Source of the DNA: Istiophorus platypterus
Lineage: Eukaryota > Chordata > Actinopteri > Istiophoriformes > Istiophoridae
Assembly: GCA_016859345.1 (NCBI GenBank)
Contig: CM029122.1
Span: 23,258,575-23,322,574, forward strand
Direction: 5' to 3'
DNA length: 64,000 nucleotides
Below are positions 1 to 12,800 of this stretch, piece by piece. The notes under the pieces were generated by a model. The model searched no databases. It was given only the letters and a program-made list of their open reading frames with translations, and was not told the origin of the DNA. The position numbers and the translations under genes are program-made. The first letter of the stretch is position 1, and each line of letters starts with the position of its first letter.

Positions 1-258
1 GCAAATGCGACGCTACCGAGCGAAACAATCCCGATTCCTGCGGCTGGTTCGCTGCGACGTGTAGTTAGTTTTTTGGGAGCTGCAATGTCAGGCCTCGGGT
101 CGGTACACGGCCACGCTTCATGCACAGTGTGGGTATTAACTAGAAGTGGTAATTAGGTAACTCGGACCATCTAGACACTGTAAAAGCTGACAAAATAAAG
201 GCGTCACTGTTGCACCCGTGTCCTATGCGACACGCCGTCCCGGCGGACGGAGTCTCAC

Positions 259-383
259 CAGTCCTGGCTCTCGATGAAGAAGCAGAGAGTGTGGCGCATG
301 TGTCTCGGGAACTTGGTCTCATAGATCTGGTTCAACCGACCCTGGAGCAAGCTCCGTCTCAGCAGCTCTCCCCACTGGGTCAT
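259..383 (-). CDS. stat1: stat1-like gene, first coding exon (partial; gene runs off the left edge)
   Basis: STAT1 is a latent cytoplasmic transcription factor activated by interferon receptors and JAK kinases. Only the first coding exon is here. It starts MTQWGELL at 383 and ends IESQDW, with the Trp codon split by a GTGAGA donor (258-253). STAT genes characteristically split the N-terminal domain at this Trp. The ATG directly follows a CCTTGCAG acceptor, so the 5' UTR lies in a separate upstream exon. At 42 residues it is one shorter than the matching stat4 exon, and it is clearly divergent from mammalian STAT1 between residues 8 and 35. I call it stat1 because it is a STAT N-terminus lying just 3' of stat4 on the same strand, as STAT1 does in mammals. 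It could be the stat1b paralogue. The rest of the gene would be needed to separate stat1 from stat2. Confidence 0.72.
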
Positions 384-967
384 CTGCAAGGAGGCAACAC
401 AATCAGTGACCGGCAGCCTGCGAGCCGCCGCAGAGGGAAACACCCGTAACGCTCCGGCGTTGTGTTATCAGAGACCGTCACTCCGTGTATGAGAAGGGAC
501 CGATTCAGACCGGGTCTAGATCAAAAACCACTCTACACAGACCTGTCAAATCTGGACTAGCTGAACAGAACTCGTCTGAAAAAATCTGAAATTGACATTT
601 TTGTGTGTGTGTGTGTGTGTGTGTGTTTTAACTAACAGAATAAAGTTGTCACAAATTTCAAGGTTGGTTTCAAACAGCGTTGGGGTTTTACCCAGGATAT
701 CTAATGCACTTTGTAAACAGTTGATTACTGTAAAAAGCGGAAGAACCGATCGCCCGTGTGTCCCTTGACCGTCCGACCGGAGGGATAGTCTAACAACTGG
801 TTAGACGCCATCGGCCTTATTTATTTGAGTCGTTTTAATAATTTAAACAGAGTAAGGAGACTAACTTCTGAAGTTGTTACCCGAACATACGCGTACACCC
901 GCTGCGTGTGGATGTTTCCGCTGAAGTTTTTCTTCCACATCTGTCAACACACAACAGCACGACTTAC

Positions 968-1060
968 CTTTTGTGTGTCGTTGTTTTTATTGATGTTTAA
1001 TCGAGGGTGATCAGATAGAAGAAGAGAGACGTCGCTCTGCGTTTGACCGACTTCGCCTTC
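968..1060 (-). other. stat1: Putative non-coding first exon of stat1
   Basis: On the minus strand a strong donor (AAAAG followed by GTAAGT, boundary at 968/967) lies 584 bp upstream of the acceptor that precedes the stat1 ATG. The upper edge is estimated from the TATA element at 1088-1095, which would place the start of transcription about 30 bp downstream. The donor is seen directly; the start site is inferred. The intron between (384-967) carries a GT dinucleotide run at 602-626 and nothing else I recognise. Confidence 0.5.
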
Positions 1061-1087
1061 TCTGCCCCGGCGGCGCACGGGGGGGGG

Positions 1088-1122
1088 TATTTATACCCTC
1101 CGGTGCCCACGCGTCACGTGAC
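1088..1122 (-). promoter_or_regulatory. stat1 core promoter: TATA box plus palindromic E-box
   Basis: Reading the minus strand, the palindrome GTCACGTGAC (1113-1122) lies 17 bp upstream of TATAAATA (1088-1095) in a GC-rich stretch. It faces the putative stat1 first exon. CACGTG E-boxes flanked as TCACGTGA are bound by USF, MITF/TFE and MYC-type bHLH factors. I did not find an unambiguous ISRE or GAS element close by, although interferon induction of this gene would predict one. Confidence 0.45.
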
Positions 1123-3824
1123 TCCCGAGAAATCGACTGTTGTTGTCGAGCCGACGGGCGAAAACACGAACTTCCGCCTTCGACGCAAAGCTCCCGGACC
1201 GGGGCTAACGTAACGTTAGCTCGCCGGCTACATCCACGTAAAGCCGCGGTTACCAATGCTTTAAGTCAAATATAGGATGTGAGACGTGTACTCATAGTGA
1301 CCAGCCCGCATTTAGCAGCTGAATGCCAGATATTTCCCTCAGGAAAACGGGGGACAAAGAGTGAATACCGGGACTCGCAGCCATCGGGTGGTCAGAGACG
1401 CACCTCCGGCTCAATGCTAATGCTGCGCTGTGTCCTCCGGATGTGCACACGGGCAACTGGTCGCTAACGCGTTCACACCTTTGACTGCTGTTCCAGGAAT
1501 TAGTTTGATATTTTGGGAGATCGCTTGTTTTCTCGGGCAAAAGATAGATAAAAATGTCAACGCTACACATCTGTGCGCTGCGAGCTGGAGTCAGCAAGGA
1601 GTTAGCTTACCTTACCGCGGAGACTGGAGACAGGGAGAAAGCTGGCGAATATAAAAGTTCCGTCTTCCAGCACACGTAAATTTTACCAGGGAACACAGCT
1701 CTTGTTTGCTTAAGCAATATTCAAACAGAAATTGCAAATTCAAGGGGGCCACGACAAGTATCTATTGCCAAAATGTCCAACTATTTCTTTAACCTTGTAC
1801 TGATGATTAGTGGTGAAAGAGAAATACTCCAGAACTACTCAAGTTATAGTAAATAAGCATAAACAAAACATGATTAAAGTAATGGTTTACATATGACATC
1901 ATTAGACGATTACTACTGAAGCATCTGTGTGTAGCAGCACGTTACTGTTGTAGCTTCTGGGGCTGGAGCTGCTTTGACCTACAGTTTTAGATGCAGTTCT
2001 ATAAACAGGAACAACAGATACATGTGAGTGGTCCTGAGATGATCCATGTGAGAGGAAAGAAGAAAAAACAGTTCTGATACACAAATCAGTTTTCAGTCAG
2101 GATTCTGCCCTCCTCACATCCTAGGGTGTCATGTTTTCTGCGTGTCATGTCTGACGCTGGTCCTCCACTGGTTTTATCTCCTCATCATCTACGTCAATTA
2201 GGCCTCATCTAACCGTGACATAGAAAACCCACCCAGACCACCCGTATTCATCGTACCCTCCGTCACTTCATGTGCTAACATGCTTGACCAATTATCCTGA
2301 ACACTTTGACTCAGATTGTATGCTTGTTAATTTGTATTTCCATCTGCCACAGAATCATCCATCCGCAGTTAGCGGCCAGCCTCGCCCTGAAAGTTTGTGT
2401 GGATCCAGTCCGACTGTTGGATTCCCTTCTCCAAAAGTTCTTCTAGCTGTTGGTGGACCAAAGAAGGGATCCTTCTGCTGTCCATCAGCAATCACTAGAG
2501 ACTCTGTTTAATCTGTCTGCTTGGCTCTGAGCCCTGTACTAGTGAACTACCTGAAAACCAAAATTATTAAAATCATTGTTATCCCCTACACGTGTCTTTG
2601 TCTCTGGGCTTCAGCGTACTGAGGTACTTGAGTTAATGTATTTAGTAACTTTCCACTACTGCTAATGACTGACTGAATATTAATACCTCATGCTTATATC
2701 CACAATCTTAAATCTTAAATCTTTTTTAAAATCATATCATGATATGCATTTTCGATGTATTTTTATTTAGACTTGCACTTGTCCTCAGGATAACTAATTC
2801 CTCTTCTCATTTCAGACCAGTGGTGCTACAGGTGCATAGCCCACTCAGTCTACTACCAAATAGAGGGTGGTTGTTTACAAGGCTATTGCATTAAAATATA
2901 TCATAAGGATCTCCACACTCTCTGCTCAAGTATGAGTAGGCTTCATGTAATATTCTGGCTTTGGTCATTGGTTCACACTTAAAAGGAACAACTCATTAGC
3001 CAATTAAGGCTAAAAGAAGATATAAATCATCTACAGTGTGTCTAATAAATGTTAGTTGAATTGTATGGTATTGGATTTGAGTGATTCTATAATTTTTTGA
3101 AGAGCTGGCTAAAACAAACAAGATTGTTTGATCATGGTTTGCAAAAAAAGTCTCATGAGTCCGATTAAGTCTTGGTGAGTACACTTGCCCGTCCTGTAAC
3201 CACTTGATTCTGGACAAACACTGTAGGAGCACATATCCAGAAAGTTTAACTGAGTTGTAGGCAATTGCACTTTCAGCTACTTCCAAAATAAAAGCTCTAT
3301 ACATTTTTCAGATGTACAGCAATGTTATCTGTAGACCTTGTCATACTTCCTCATTGATAGGAGGCAGGTGAGCTTTAATGAATGAATGAAATTATGTATG
3401 CATTTGCATGTAGCTTCAACTGTTGCCAGTATCAATTAAGTGAGAGACAGTGGTGCCATTGATGCACAAAAAAAAAATAGCAAGCTAATGTCAATATGGT
3501 GCAGTGCAGTTGAAACAAACACAAATTGTTTTATATAAAATACAAGCTTTATAGTAATTCATTCAATAGTTAAAATATAATTAACTCAAAACCAAGTTGA
3601 CACAGATCTACAGTAAAAAAAAAGCGACATCAAAATGTCTTAAGAACAATAAGGAATGTAAAAAAATCAGGAAAAAACAGTATAAGTAATGAATCCAATT
3701 TCCCCACAAGAACCTTTTTTAACGCGGCACACTGTTCCGTGATAATCAAGATGTAGGCGTTGATTGAAGACTTAGGAAAGATTCATGGAACCTCTGAGCA
3801 AAATTTTGGCCATTTCATCTCCCT
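1123..3824. other. stat1-stat4 intergenic region with the stat4 3' UTR
   Basis: Nothing coding is supported here. The GC-rich part (to about 1,660) is probably the distal stat1 promoter. Positions 1760-1797 resemble one end of the fold-back repeat seen three times elsewhere. The stat4 3' UTR must occupy the right part, because the stop codon is at 3825-3827. A minus-strand AATAAA at 2762-2767 is a possible polyadenylation signal, giving a UTR of about 1.1 kb. The remainder is AT-rich sequence without recognisable structure. Confidence 0.4.
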
Positions 3825-6800
3825 TTACTCTGAATATGGAGAACTCATCTGTAAAGCAAAAGAAAAACTTCACCAGCAGATAATATGGAAGACTCCTCTA
3901 CAGAAGGAAACATTCTCTGGAAACATTTGAGTATTTGTTCATACTCAGTAGAAGCTAACGGTTTTCCGAAGTGTGTAAATTATTTAATAAAATGGGCACA
4001 AGACACAACATTTTACAACACTGAAACAAATGAAAAAAGTTAATTAGCATGTTAATATAAACAACATTCACATAGCACACAAACATGACCCTAACATGTC
4101 CAATATATGTACATAGACACAGAGAATACAACAACATGCAAACAGTTTAATGCTAAACCTTAGCTAATGTGGAAAAATATTAGTATCGCTATAATTATAC
4201 TAATATAGTAATGTGCTAATATTAATGCTAAAGTTGTGACACAGTACCATCTTTTCATATTGCACTGACACTTCGACTAATACTTTGTTATATTGTTTGT
4301 TTTATATCATTTGTTGCCTGGTAATTTGGTTTCCAACATGATCATTTTGTTAAACTGTTTTATCTGTTTTTTCCTACATTGTTGTGAGATGATAACATAC
4401 ACGTACAGCAATAGAGGTTAAGGCAGGTTCTAGTCTATATTCTTTTTCTTATTGTCAACATATCCCATGAAAGCACCAAAATCAATGATGTTTTACTACA
4501 TCTTTGAAATTTTTTTTGTACTGCTTACCTAGTCTGTAGCAGCCAGTCCTGTCGCCATTTGTTTTTACTGAAAAATTAAATCTTAAGAAACTAATTTTTT
4601 TTTAAAGATTTAAAGCGGATTTGTAATGGATTGTTTCATTTTGAAAAACAAAGGTCTGAGTAATTTTCTAGACCAGCTCGGCACAACTGCAGATTAAAAG
4701 AAATTTGGTGCTCTAGCGAATATTTATAGCAGTAGGATAGTGTATAAGCAACTCAGTCAAATTAAACTACAGAGTGTCTGTTCATTGTACACATAGGAAT
4801 ATGTCATCCAGTGCAATGGTGTGTTTCACTAAAGTGTTTTTTGTAGTTTTGGACAACAATGGAGTGTTATGGCACAGAAGAAAAAGACATACCAGGTTTT
4901 GGATACATACACTACGCTTGTTAGAAAGCTTGAAAACTTACGGTGTCGATATCAAAGCACAGGTGCTCGTTGAGCATGTCAAACTCCCCAGGGGTCATCG
5001 GGGGCTCAGGAGACCTGGAAGATCTTGGTGTGGTGCTTGCATTAGAGCTGGGATATAATAAAAAGGGAGATAATACAAGTGAAGGGACTGCTTCTCATCA
5101 GTGGAAATCATAAGTCACTATGCTGTACATTGCATTGACAGTATAAGCAATGTACCATAATCAACCTTTATCCCCAAACTTTGGTCCAAAAATTAAATGT
5201 CATAGTAAAAATATTTACATTTACATTTACTCATTTGGCAGATGCTTTAAACATACAAGTGAGGAACAACACTCAAGCTTCAGTAAAGTAGGAGACCTTG
5301 GAGGAAGCACTAAGTACTAAATCTATTCAGTAAGACAAAGCGCAAGGAGATCACATCAAGAATTAAACAGTAAGTGATAGTTAGGCATGTTGAGGTGCTA
5401 GAGGTTCATGAAGGTAGAGAGAGACGCCCCTACTCTGAGAAGATTTGCTAACTCATTCCACCATCATGGGAACAACAAACTAGAACAGCCTGGACTGTAA
5501 TTGAAAATGAGAAGGAACATTGACTGAGTTCAAGTAGATGGACAGACCCAGAAGTCACCCTGTAGGCAAGCATTAGTGACTTTATTCAGGTGGCCATGGG
5601 TAGCCAGTGGAGGTCAAAGGGCAGCAGAGTGACATGTGCCCTTTTAGGCTGATCAAAAACCAGAGACACTGCCATATTGTTGGTCCATCTGTAAGGGTCC
5701 ACTGCACATGAAGGGAGGCTCACTAGAAGGGTATACAGTAGTTGAGGTGAGAGATAACTATGGCCTGTACCAAGAGTTGGGTGGCATATGAATCAGGTAA
5801 GGCCTGAATTTTTTTATGTTGTATAGTGCAAAGTGGCACGACTGGGAGAAAGAGGCAACATGGACAGAGCAGATAGCTGGCCATTAATCATGACACCTAG
5901 GTGTCCTGCAACCTTGGTTGAGGTGATAGATGAAGAGATGGTTTCTATATTGATATTGTGATGTATAGATTGATTGGCCAGGGTGACTAAGATTTGAGAC
6001 GTAGAGAGGTTTAGTTGAAGGTGAAATTCCTTCATCCATGTGAATATGTCTGAGAGAAAAGCCAATATTTGCACCAAGACCATGGCCACATCTGGCGGGA
6101 AAGACAGGTATAGTTGGGTATTGTCTGGTAAAGTTAGGTATGAGAATACATGTAAGGGCATAATTTGACCCAAGCAGGTTATGTACGGTGCAAAGAGAAG
6201 GCCATGTTACATCTCAAGAATGCCTAGGGTAGGATACAAGGGTATCAGCTCAGAGCTTTGTGTCTGGTGGAGGTGGTGAAGGATTGAGTAATGTTTAGAA
6301 GGCAGAAAATAATTTCCAAGTATCTTTAGTTCTACAGATATTATCAGTGTAAAAAGCAGTTTTGGCAGCACTGATACTGGATGAGAAGGAAGATAGGAAC
6401 CACTGATATCTCTTGATACCAAAAATTCACTTCAATACAAAGTGAGCTCAGTAAGGCTCCCATGTAGTTAAAATAAACTCACCGCAATTCCGAGATGGGG
6501 ATCAGGGTAGATGGTATGTATGGATGGACTGGAAATTTAACAGAGATATGAGAGAGGTTATCACTGTAGTGCACAACCTAATTAACCAATAAAGTTTGAA
6601 AACATGCTCTAAAAAAACATTAACTCTAAATGAAGAAATGGTCTGGGACTCTTGCCTTTGCTGGGCTGACTGTTGTAAAGCCGACCAAAGGCCTCGTCTT
6701 TTGGGATGTCAGGGTAGAGGAACTTGAGTGGGTTCTCTGGGACAACCCCATCTGATATCACTTTGTAGTCTCGTATGATGTCGGCAAATGGGAGAGCACT

Positions 6801-9800
6801 AAGTCGGTTTTTAGTGTATGGCTCCACAGAGTTGAACTTTGCATCTCCTGTTGTAAAAAGTCACTATTAGCAAATCGTAGCAATAGCTTATGTAAAGATG
6901 ACAGTTCAGAAGCCCACCTGGAATGTTCAAACTGACCTTTGACAAAGAGTGTGTTAAAGTACTTTCTGATCATCTGTGTTTGCTAAGGATCCAAATTCAT
7001 GGGTTTTTTTTCTTCAGGACAATTATTTAACTGGCTAAAATCAAAAACTAAAATCTTGATTATTTTAAAAAAAAAATGAAAATTATTGACACAAGTGGTT
7101 TGGTGAAAAATGGTATATTTAACTGAGACTTTACCATTGTCATGCTCCACCCAGGTAAAAGTGATTCCTCCAAGGTGGCTCTCACTGAAGCGTAAGAGGA
7201 AAGTGCCTGGCTCTCTGTCCTTTAGCAGAGTGCGCTCTGTCTCTTTACTCACAAAACCCATGATATAGCTGGAAAAAAAGACAGTTTTATGCTTCGCACT
7301 TTACACTTTACACTACACATTCTATTGACATTTTTACAGTAATCTCAACCGCTACTTTTTATATACAGTGTAATTGTATTAAAACTTGATAATAACATTT
7401 ATCAGCAAAAAGTTAAAGAAAGTAATGGCTGCCACAATTTTAAGTCTTGTGCCACCTTCAGGCAAGAATTGTAAGAACTTTGGCCTCCTTTTGTACGTGT
7501 GTGTCAACCTTTTTGTCTTGTTTTAAAATTGAAACTGGAGGATAGTAGTCATTGATCTCTGCCTTTAGAAGGCTACATTGAAATGCTCCCTCCTGCAGGT
7601 CTGAAATGCTGCTGCGACCTTTTTCCAGGGGAAGGGCAGTTTCACAGAAAATGACTTGGCAATTCCCCCATCTGGAACATCTGCAGGCTCCTAATATTAG
7701 TGACTGACTGAATGAGATGCAAACCAATTCCATAAGATGCTTCACTTCTAAAAATGTCTAAATGTCTCACTATGAGCTCTGTGTACATATACACTGATCT
7801 AATTTAACTGATCTAATTTTTGTTGGTTTTTGACTAAACCAGAGTGAGAGTTACAGAGAAAATGGGCCAGTAAACTACAGTATATGTTACAGTTTGGATT
7901 TGGCATGACTTTTTCTGGATGGCTCTGTAACATGTAACAGGGAGGAGCAGTCCTAACAACACAAACAGTTTTAAAAGAAGATCAACATTTTGGGGCATAA
8001 GCATATTCACTTTCTTGCAGAGAGAAGATTGACACCACTTTCATGTCTGTGTGCTAAAGAAAAAGCGACGGCCAGAATATAACAGCTTAACTTAGCATAA
8101 AGAGTGGAAACGGGGAAACAGTTAGCATGTTTTTGTCCAGAGGTATGAGAAACTGCCTACAAGCATCTCTAAATCTCTTTAATTAACATGTTATATTTAA
8201 GCTAAGCTAACCAGCTGCTGGCTCGGAAGTATATTTAGCATACAGACATGACGGTCATATCGATCTTCTCATCTAATTCTTGCTAAGATAACAAGTAAAA
8301 GAATTTTTTCTCTGATATATGAAAAAAACGAGGATTTCCCAAAAGTATATCTTTAAGCTTTAGAGTATCTCACAATGGCAGTTAATGAAACACTTCCTAC
8401 ATTTATGCTCTTTAGCAAAGTGAAAACAAATACATCTAAAACGTCACTGAAGATGGATGGGGGCGCAAACAACAACACTGCCTTTCTGACATCAAGGGAC
8501 AGATTTTTTTGGAAAGGCTGGTCCTTTAGAAACTAAGCATTAAATATGTTGTTCTCATATCTGGTAAGAAGAGTATTGGGGTTCATGAGCATGAATCCAG
8601 TGCCTCAATACAGACTATTGAAGAGAAGAGAAGCAGTCGTACTGTATAGCAGAAATGAATTTGGACAGGTGAGGGCCGTGCAGGGTGAGATGGGATTAGA
8701 CATCATCATTGAGTCGGTGGCTTACTTCTCATTCCAAACTGGCAGCAAGTGTTTCTTGATGAGCTCCAGGATGGAGTCCAGCCACATCCAGAAACTGAAG
8801 GGCTTCCCTGGAATATTCTCCTTGAAGAATATATGACACAAGGAAAGGGACACAATAAACAATTAATTGGCATCTAAACATCACATTATGTGTGTAGTGT
8901 AGATATAAAATATAAAAAACATGACCACGTCCAAAATCAACACCACACACGAGGACTGGAACATGCTTTCTAATCAACCACTAGATGGCACAACCATCTT
9001 TGAGATGAGACCACATGGTACTGAATGCGTTTATATAATTTAGACCTTACCTTAGAGAACTTAGACCAGGACACTTGGTAGTCACTACAGGAGGCATGCT
9101 GACCTACATTAAGATTCATAAAATAACATCAGTTACTATACCCAGATACCAGACCCTAATTGGCTGTGCAGCTCAAGTCAGCAGATGTGGGTCCTGTTAA
9201 AGTGACTTCAAGGAAGGTACTGAACTCAACAGAGGTAAACACCGATCTGCATAGTCCAAACAACAAGTTATATATTATACTACTCCTTTTCATTTAGCTT
9301 AATTATACTACTCCTTTGCATTTATTCATATTTTTTTCTCCTTTTTTAAGTTGTTCCAAAATCTACAGCCACCACCTTGGAGAAATCAAAGGTAAACGTA
9401 CCAAGAAGCTTTTCTCCCAGCATGGTGAGCTGCTCTTTGTTGAGGCCCCGACCAGCAAAGGTAGAGAACTGCCAGCTGAGGACCTCAGAGAGCTGACTCC
9501 AGCTGGCCCGAGGTGGGTTTCCAAAGAACGCCAAGTTCTTTAAATGAAGTGGAAATAGTAGGGACATGATGATGTGGATGGGTTTTTTGCTAATGTCTCT
9601 CTGCAGCTGAATTCAACTGTACCACAAACTGCGGGTGACCATAAATTTGAATTAATGCAGTCTAAAACTGTAGTCTTAGACTATGTTAGTTTTAGTTAGG
9701 TGTACCTGGGCAATAAATTGGCACCTGGCCTTAGCACTTATAGCTTGTAGTACTTTCCATTATTAAAAGACATTTAAAAATGCTTTCTGTTAGATTGTGT

Positions 9801-12800
9801 TGGCTCACCCTTGGCTCATCCGTCAGAAGGTTATACCACATGACAGACGCCCAGCCTCCAGGCAGCTGGCTCACATTGGAGATGACAACCAGTGGCAGAG
9901 AACATGTCTGAAAGATTTCACATGTACAATGAGCAGGTCACTGCCACAACAACAGACAGCCAAACGAAAAAAAAAAAAAAAAATGGATTAAATCTGTGCT
10001 GCGTCTGACCTCCAGATCAACGGTGAGGCCCTGCACTGTGAAGCAAGCCTCAAAACTGAGAGAGTGAAGTTCTTCTGTGACAGAGAGCAGACCCTGTAAA
10101 ACACACACACACCCCTCAGAGCTCTGTTATGAACATTCAAATTATAAGACTCAGTGGGTAGAACGGATTTAACATAATGGATCAGACAATAATGGTAATG
10201 ACATAGTTTGTTATTACCTTGGTTTTTAATTTTAATTTTTTTTTTCAGAAAATAATGCACAAACACAGTAAGTTTTATGTAGCACATGTATTCAGGATAG
10301 GTTTAAAGGGAGCACTTTGCTGGTGAATCAGTGGTGGAGCTCATGTGCATTTCTTACCTCATTTCCTTTTGTGCCATTGATATATTTCTTCTCTTTCAAC
10401 TGCTGTAAGATACAAACTCAGCATCAGTTGGTTCAAAATCAACAAAAGAAAACCAAAAGCTGATGGAAAAATTCAACAAATCACTACTGACAAAGAAATA
10501 AATGTTTTTACTATATTCAGGTGTATGTGAAAGTGGCTTTAGTCCACTGTTACTGTTTGGTAGCTTCTGAGGAAATGGAAGAATAAATTCAAGGAGCAAA
10601 TGCATCGACTTTTTTTATAAAGTTTTGGGAAAGCCAGATTTTTTTTGTTGAGAAGCAATGGAGGACTGGTTATGTGTACTTCCAGGTTGTTGATTTTTTT
10701 TCAATAATAGATGACACTTAAGCATGTGTATAAGCACATAGTAAGCACATAGGCTGTCTTACCAGGTGTCTAAACTCCACTGAAAGGCAGCCATTGGAGT
10801 AATCCTCAATATCCATGACTTTAGTGTTGTTGGTCAGGATGAAAAACTGACGACTTCTGAGGAGAAAAAGAAGGTAAAACAGAAAATCCTCACAGATTTG
10901 ACAAATCTCAGCTGAAACTATGTTATACATATCATATGGATTAATTGAAGGAAGCAGTTGCTTTAAGGTTTTAGATGATACAATGCAATTGTACCTGCTG
11001 AAATCAGAAATATGAAAAACATCTTTAACTATAAAGTGAACCTCAGCTATGAGATGTAAGGGGTTGTTGTCTGGGAAAGTTAGCCCCTTCCAACTCATGA
11101 ATGGCCATGTAAATATTCAATTACTGTAAAATACTTAATAAGAAACAACAATTTTGCCATTCAATAAAAGTGGGAAATAGCTGGAGTTAAGTATTTTGAA
11201 AGAAATTGAAAGAAAAATTGATTAAGAAAGAAAGATTTATTGTAATGTGTATGTCTATTAAAAGAAATTTGCCTGCAGGAAGAAATGTCTAAACTGGGCC
11301 ATGGATTTCAAAAAAATAATTTTCCTATAAAATTGATATGTGGCATTTTAGGGTTAAGCAATGTCTTGAATCAATTAAATGATGTTTTATAATGTTTGCA
11401 CTTTTATTGGGGCAGGACAACATGTCTGTAAAAAGGTGCAGTTTACTGCCAGGCACTGTTCTTCAGATCTGCTAACTTAATGCTACACTGCCTCTGTCTG
11501 TGCTAAAATTAAATATCAGATGTATATCCTGTATCAAGTTGTTTTGTACTCACACTCTGCCAGGGGGAAGGTCCCTAGACCACAAACACACAAAAATAAA
11601 AAGATTAGTGTTCTGACAAATTTATCTGCAGGATATGACTATTACATTACAGATAGTTAAATAGATAGAATACTTTAGAATGATAGATAACTATGTATAT
11701 GGAAACTTTCTACTGTCACAAAAAATTTGAACATTAAAAAAAAAAATCTCACTTGTCAAATGTTGTTTTCACTTTCAGCTGATAATCCACCTCAGGAAGT
11801 TTAACCAGGAGTCTAGAAGAGAAAAAGTGCTTTGAATTCTAATAACACTACAAAATATTTTTAAGCAATCATTATTCATCAAAACATATTTTAATGAAAA
11901 CATTGAAAAAAATCAGACATTAATAAGAACAATGTATAAACAGGAATAATATAGACAAATCAAGCTGTAAAGATCATAGAAACATATCAGGCTACATAAG
12001 GCTACCTGACTTTGGTGGTGAATTGTACTCCAGTCTTGATGATGAGGGGTTTCTGTGGATGTGTGGGCATGCATGGCTGCTTCTCCACCACAAATGAGCT
12101 GAGAACAAACCACACCTCATATAATCTTTATAGTTTTCATCATATTCACTTCACTCATGGCTGTGAGAGGGCATTCAAGAAACAGTTGGTCGTGTTTGTC
12201 CTGTATTTAGCACATTACCATACTGTATTGTGTAATTGGCTGCAGGTATTGTAAGCAAATTACGGAATGATGTTATTCATTTATACATGTGGGTGTGCTC
12301 ACCCCTCTATGTACAATCTGCATGTGCTTAAAGACATGAGGAAAAGATTATGCTACACAAATGTGAAGCTAGAAAAACAAAGACTCCTTCCCCGAACCTC
12401 CTCATGCCTAGATACCAACGAACTGAAAGAGGTTGCTGACTTCCCTCAGTGGCTGTATTTTAGATCACTGTTTATGAACTCGGAAATAAAAACACATTAG
12501 ACTAGAAACACTCCAGAAAAAAATAAAAAATTAAAATTTTAAAAATTGTCGGACATCAGAGTATTAATCGAAGATTGGACATAAAGTAAGCATTTTTTAA
12601 AGTACATGTACATACTGTTGCCTGCGTTTAATTGCCTGTTTTGTTTTGCGTGGTGTTCAGAGCTCTGTACCTCTTGATGAGGTGATAGATGAGGTATTTA
12701 ACTCGCTCCTCTATCTGAGGTTTTTGCAGCGGGATCGGGTCACTCTCATAGGTGACCTTCACAACCAGCTCCCCCAGTTTGTCCAGCTGACGCTTGATCT

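Noticed and set aside
1430..1660. Possible extra stat1 upstream exon (minus-strand CGCGGTAAGG donor near 1,609)
   Set aside because: No matching acceptor or TATA arrangement is evident, while the 968 donor with the TATA at 1088-1095 explains the 5' end better.
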